In this document: in pieces, positions 51,391 to 51,393 of the stretch | Position numbering within the stretch: the stretch's first letter is position 1 | Layout of the letters: every line of letters begins with the position of its first letter | DNA from: DAINRZ01 sp964634885 | GTDB taxonomy: Bacteria > Bacteroidota > Ignavibacteria > Kapaibacteriales > UBA2268 | NCBI GenBank assembly: GCA_964634885.1 | Contig: CAZWLN010000032.1 | Span: forward strand, 1 to 51,393 | Length of the DNA: 51,393 nucleotides | Direction of reading: 5' to 3' | Translations under genes and position numbers: made by a program | The notes under the pieces: generated by a model | What the model saw: the letters and a program-made list of their open reading frames with translations, nothing else | Database searches by the model: none | What the model was told of the DNA's origin: nothing

Positions 51391-51393
51391 CAT

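Overview
The window looks like chromosomal DNA from a Bacteroidota-type bacterium in the broad sense (Ignavibacteria/Kapabacteria or a related FCB lineage is plausible). The main evidence is eight genes whose proteins end in type IX secretion (T9SS) type A sorting domains. These combine a conserved 'NPxxxx...V.vyn.lG...G.Y.l.v...' core with extracellular domains typical of the group: choice-of-anchor D, IgGFc-binding-like, LamG/L-type lectin and BNR/Ycf48-like propellers. Other support comes from a TonB-dependent receptor with a carboxypeptidase-regulatory-like N-domain, GAF/PAS sensor kinases, and an OPT transporter. No rRNA, tRNA, CRISPR array, IS element or prophage was recognised. The exact phylum cannot be fixed from the sequence alone.

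Layout. 0-6 kb: two tandem T9SS-exported surface proteins, bracketed by two copies of a composite non-coding block (a GGAGTCCACC-type hairpin followed by an array of 37-bp palindromic units). 6-10.4 kb: an S24/LexA-like regulator whose catalytic Lys position is Arg, a divergent TetR regulator with a candidate operator, three paralogous small lipoproteins in tandem, a GT32 glycosyltransferase preceded by a 9-bp tandem repeat, and a retropepsin-like protein lacking its catalytic Asp. 10.4-13.9 kb: an unknown membrane-anchored protein with a decayed duplicate of its own 5' end beside it, then an AT-rich XRE-ImmA/IrrE plus PIN-like (DUF4411) pair. 13.9-20.1 kb: a TetR-MFP-RND-TolC tripartite efflux operon on the minus strand.

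20.3-27.5 kb: a plus-strand gene train consisting of an ECF sigma factor, a small single-pass membrane protein (anti-sigma candidate), a membrane-anchored Spy/CpxP-like protein, a T9SS-secreted protein built from a duplicated LTxxQ-containing unit, an SMP-30 lactonase-metallophosphoesterase fusion with a sorting domain, and a second secreted metallophosphoesterase. This is the most unusual unit here: it looks like an envelope-stress-type regulatory cassette joined to exported enzymes. 27.5-30.3 kb: a TonB-dependent receptor with a TPR-like periplasmic partner. 30.6-35 kb: a PAS histidine kinase, a DUF4349 lipoprotein and an FkbM methyltransferase. 35-40 kb: two paralogous LamG/L-type-lectin T9SS proteins. 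40-44 kb: a NarL-type two-component pair, divergent from a three-PAS protein whose DHp-like tail has no phospho-acceptor His and no ATPase domain. 44-46.3 kb: a 14-unit beta-propeller T9SS protein. 46.7-51.2 kb: a UPF0104/LPG-synthase-like membrane protein, an OPT-family transporter and peptidase T, the last two suggesting peptide uptake and use.

Several predicted starts are non-ATG (GTG/TTG). They were chosen by upstream purine-rich sites or signal-peptide position. All assignments rest on reading motifs by eye; no database search was run.
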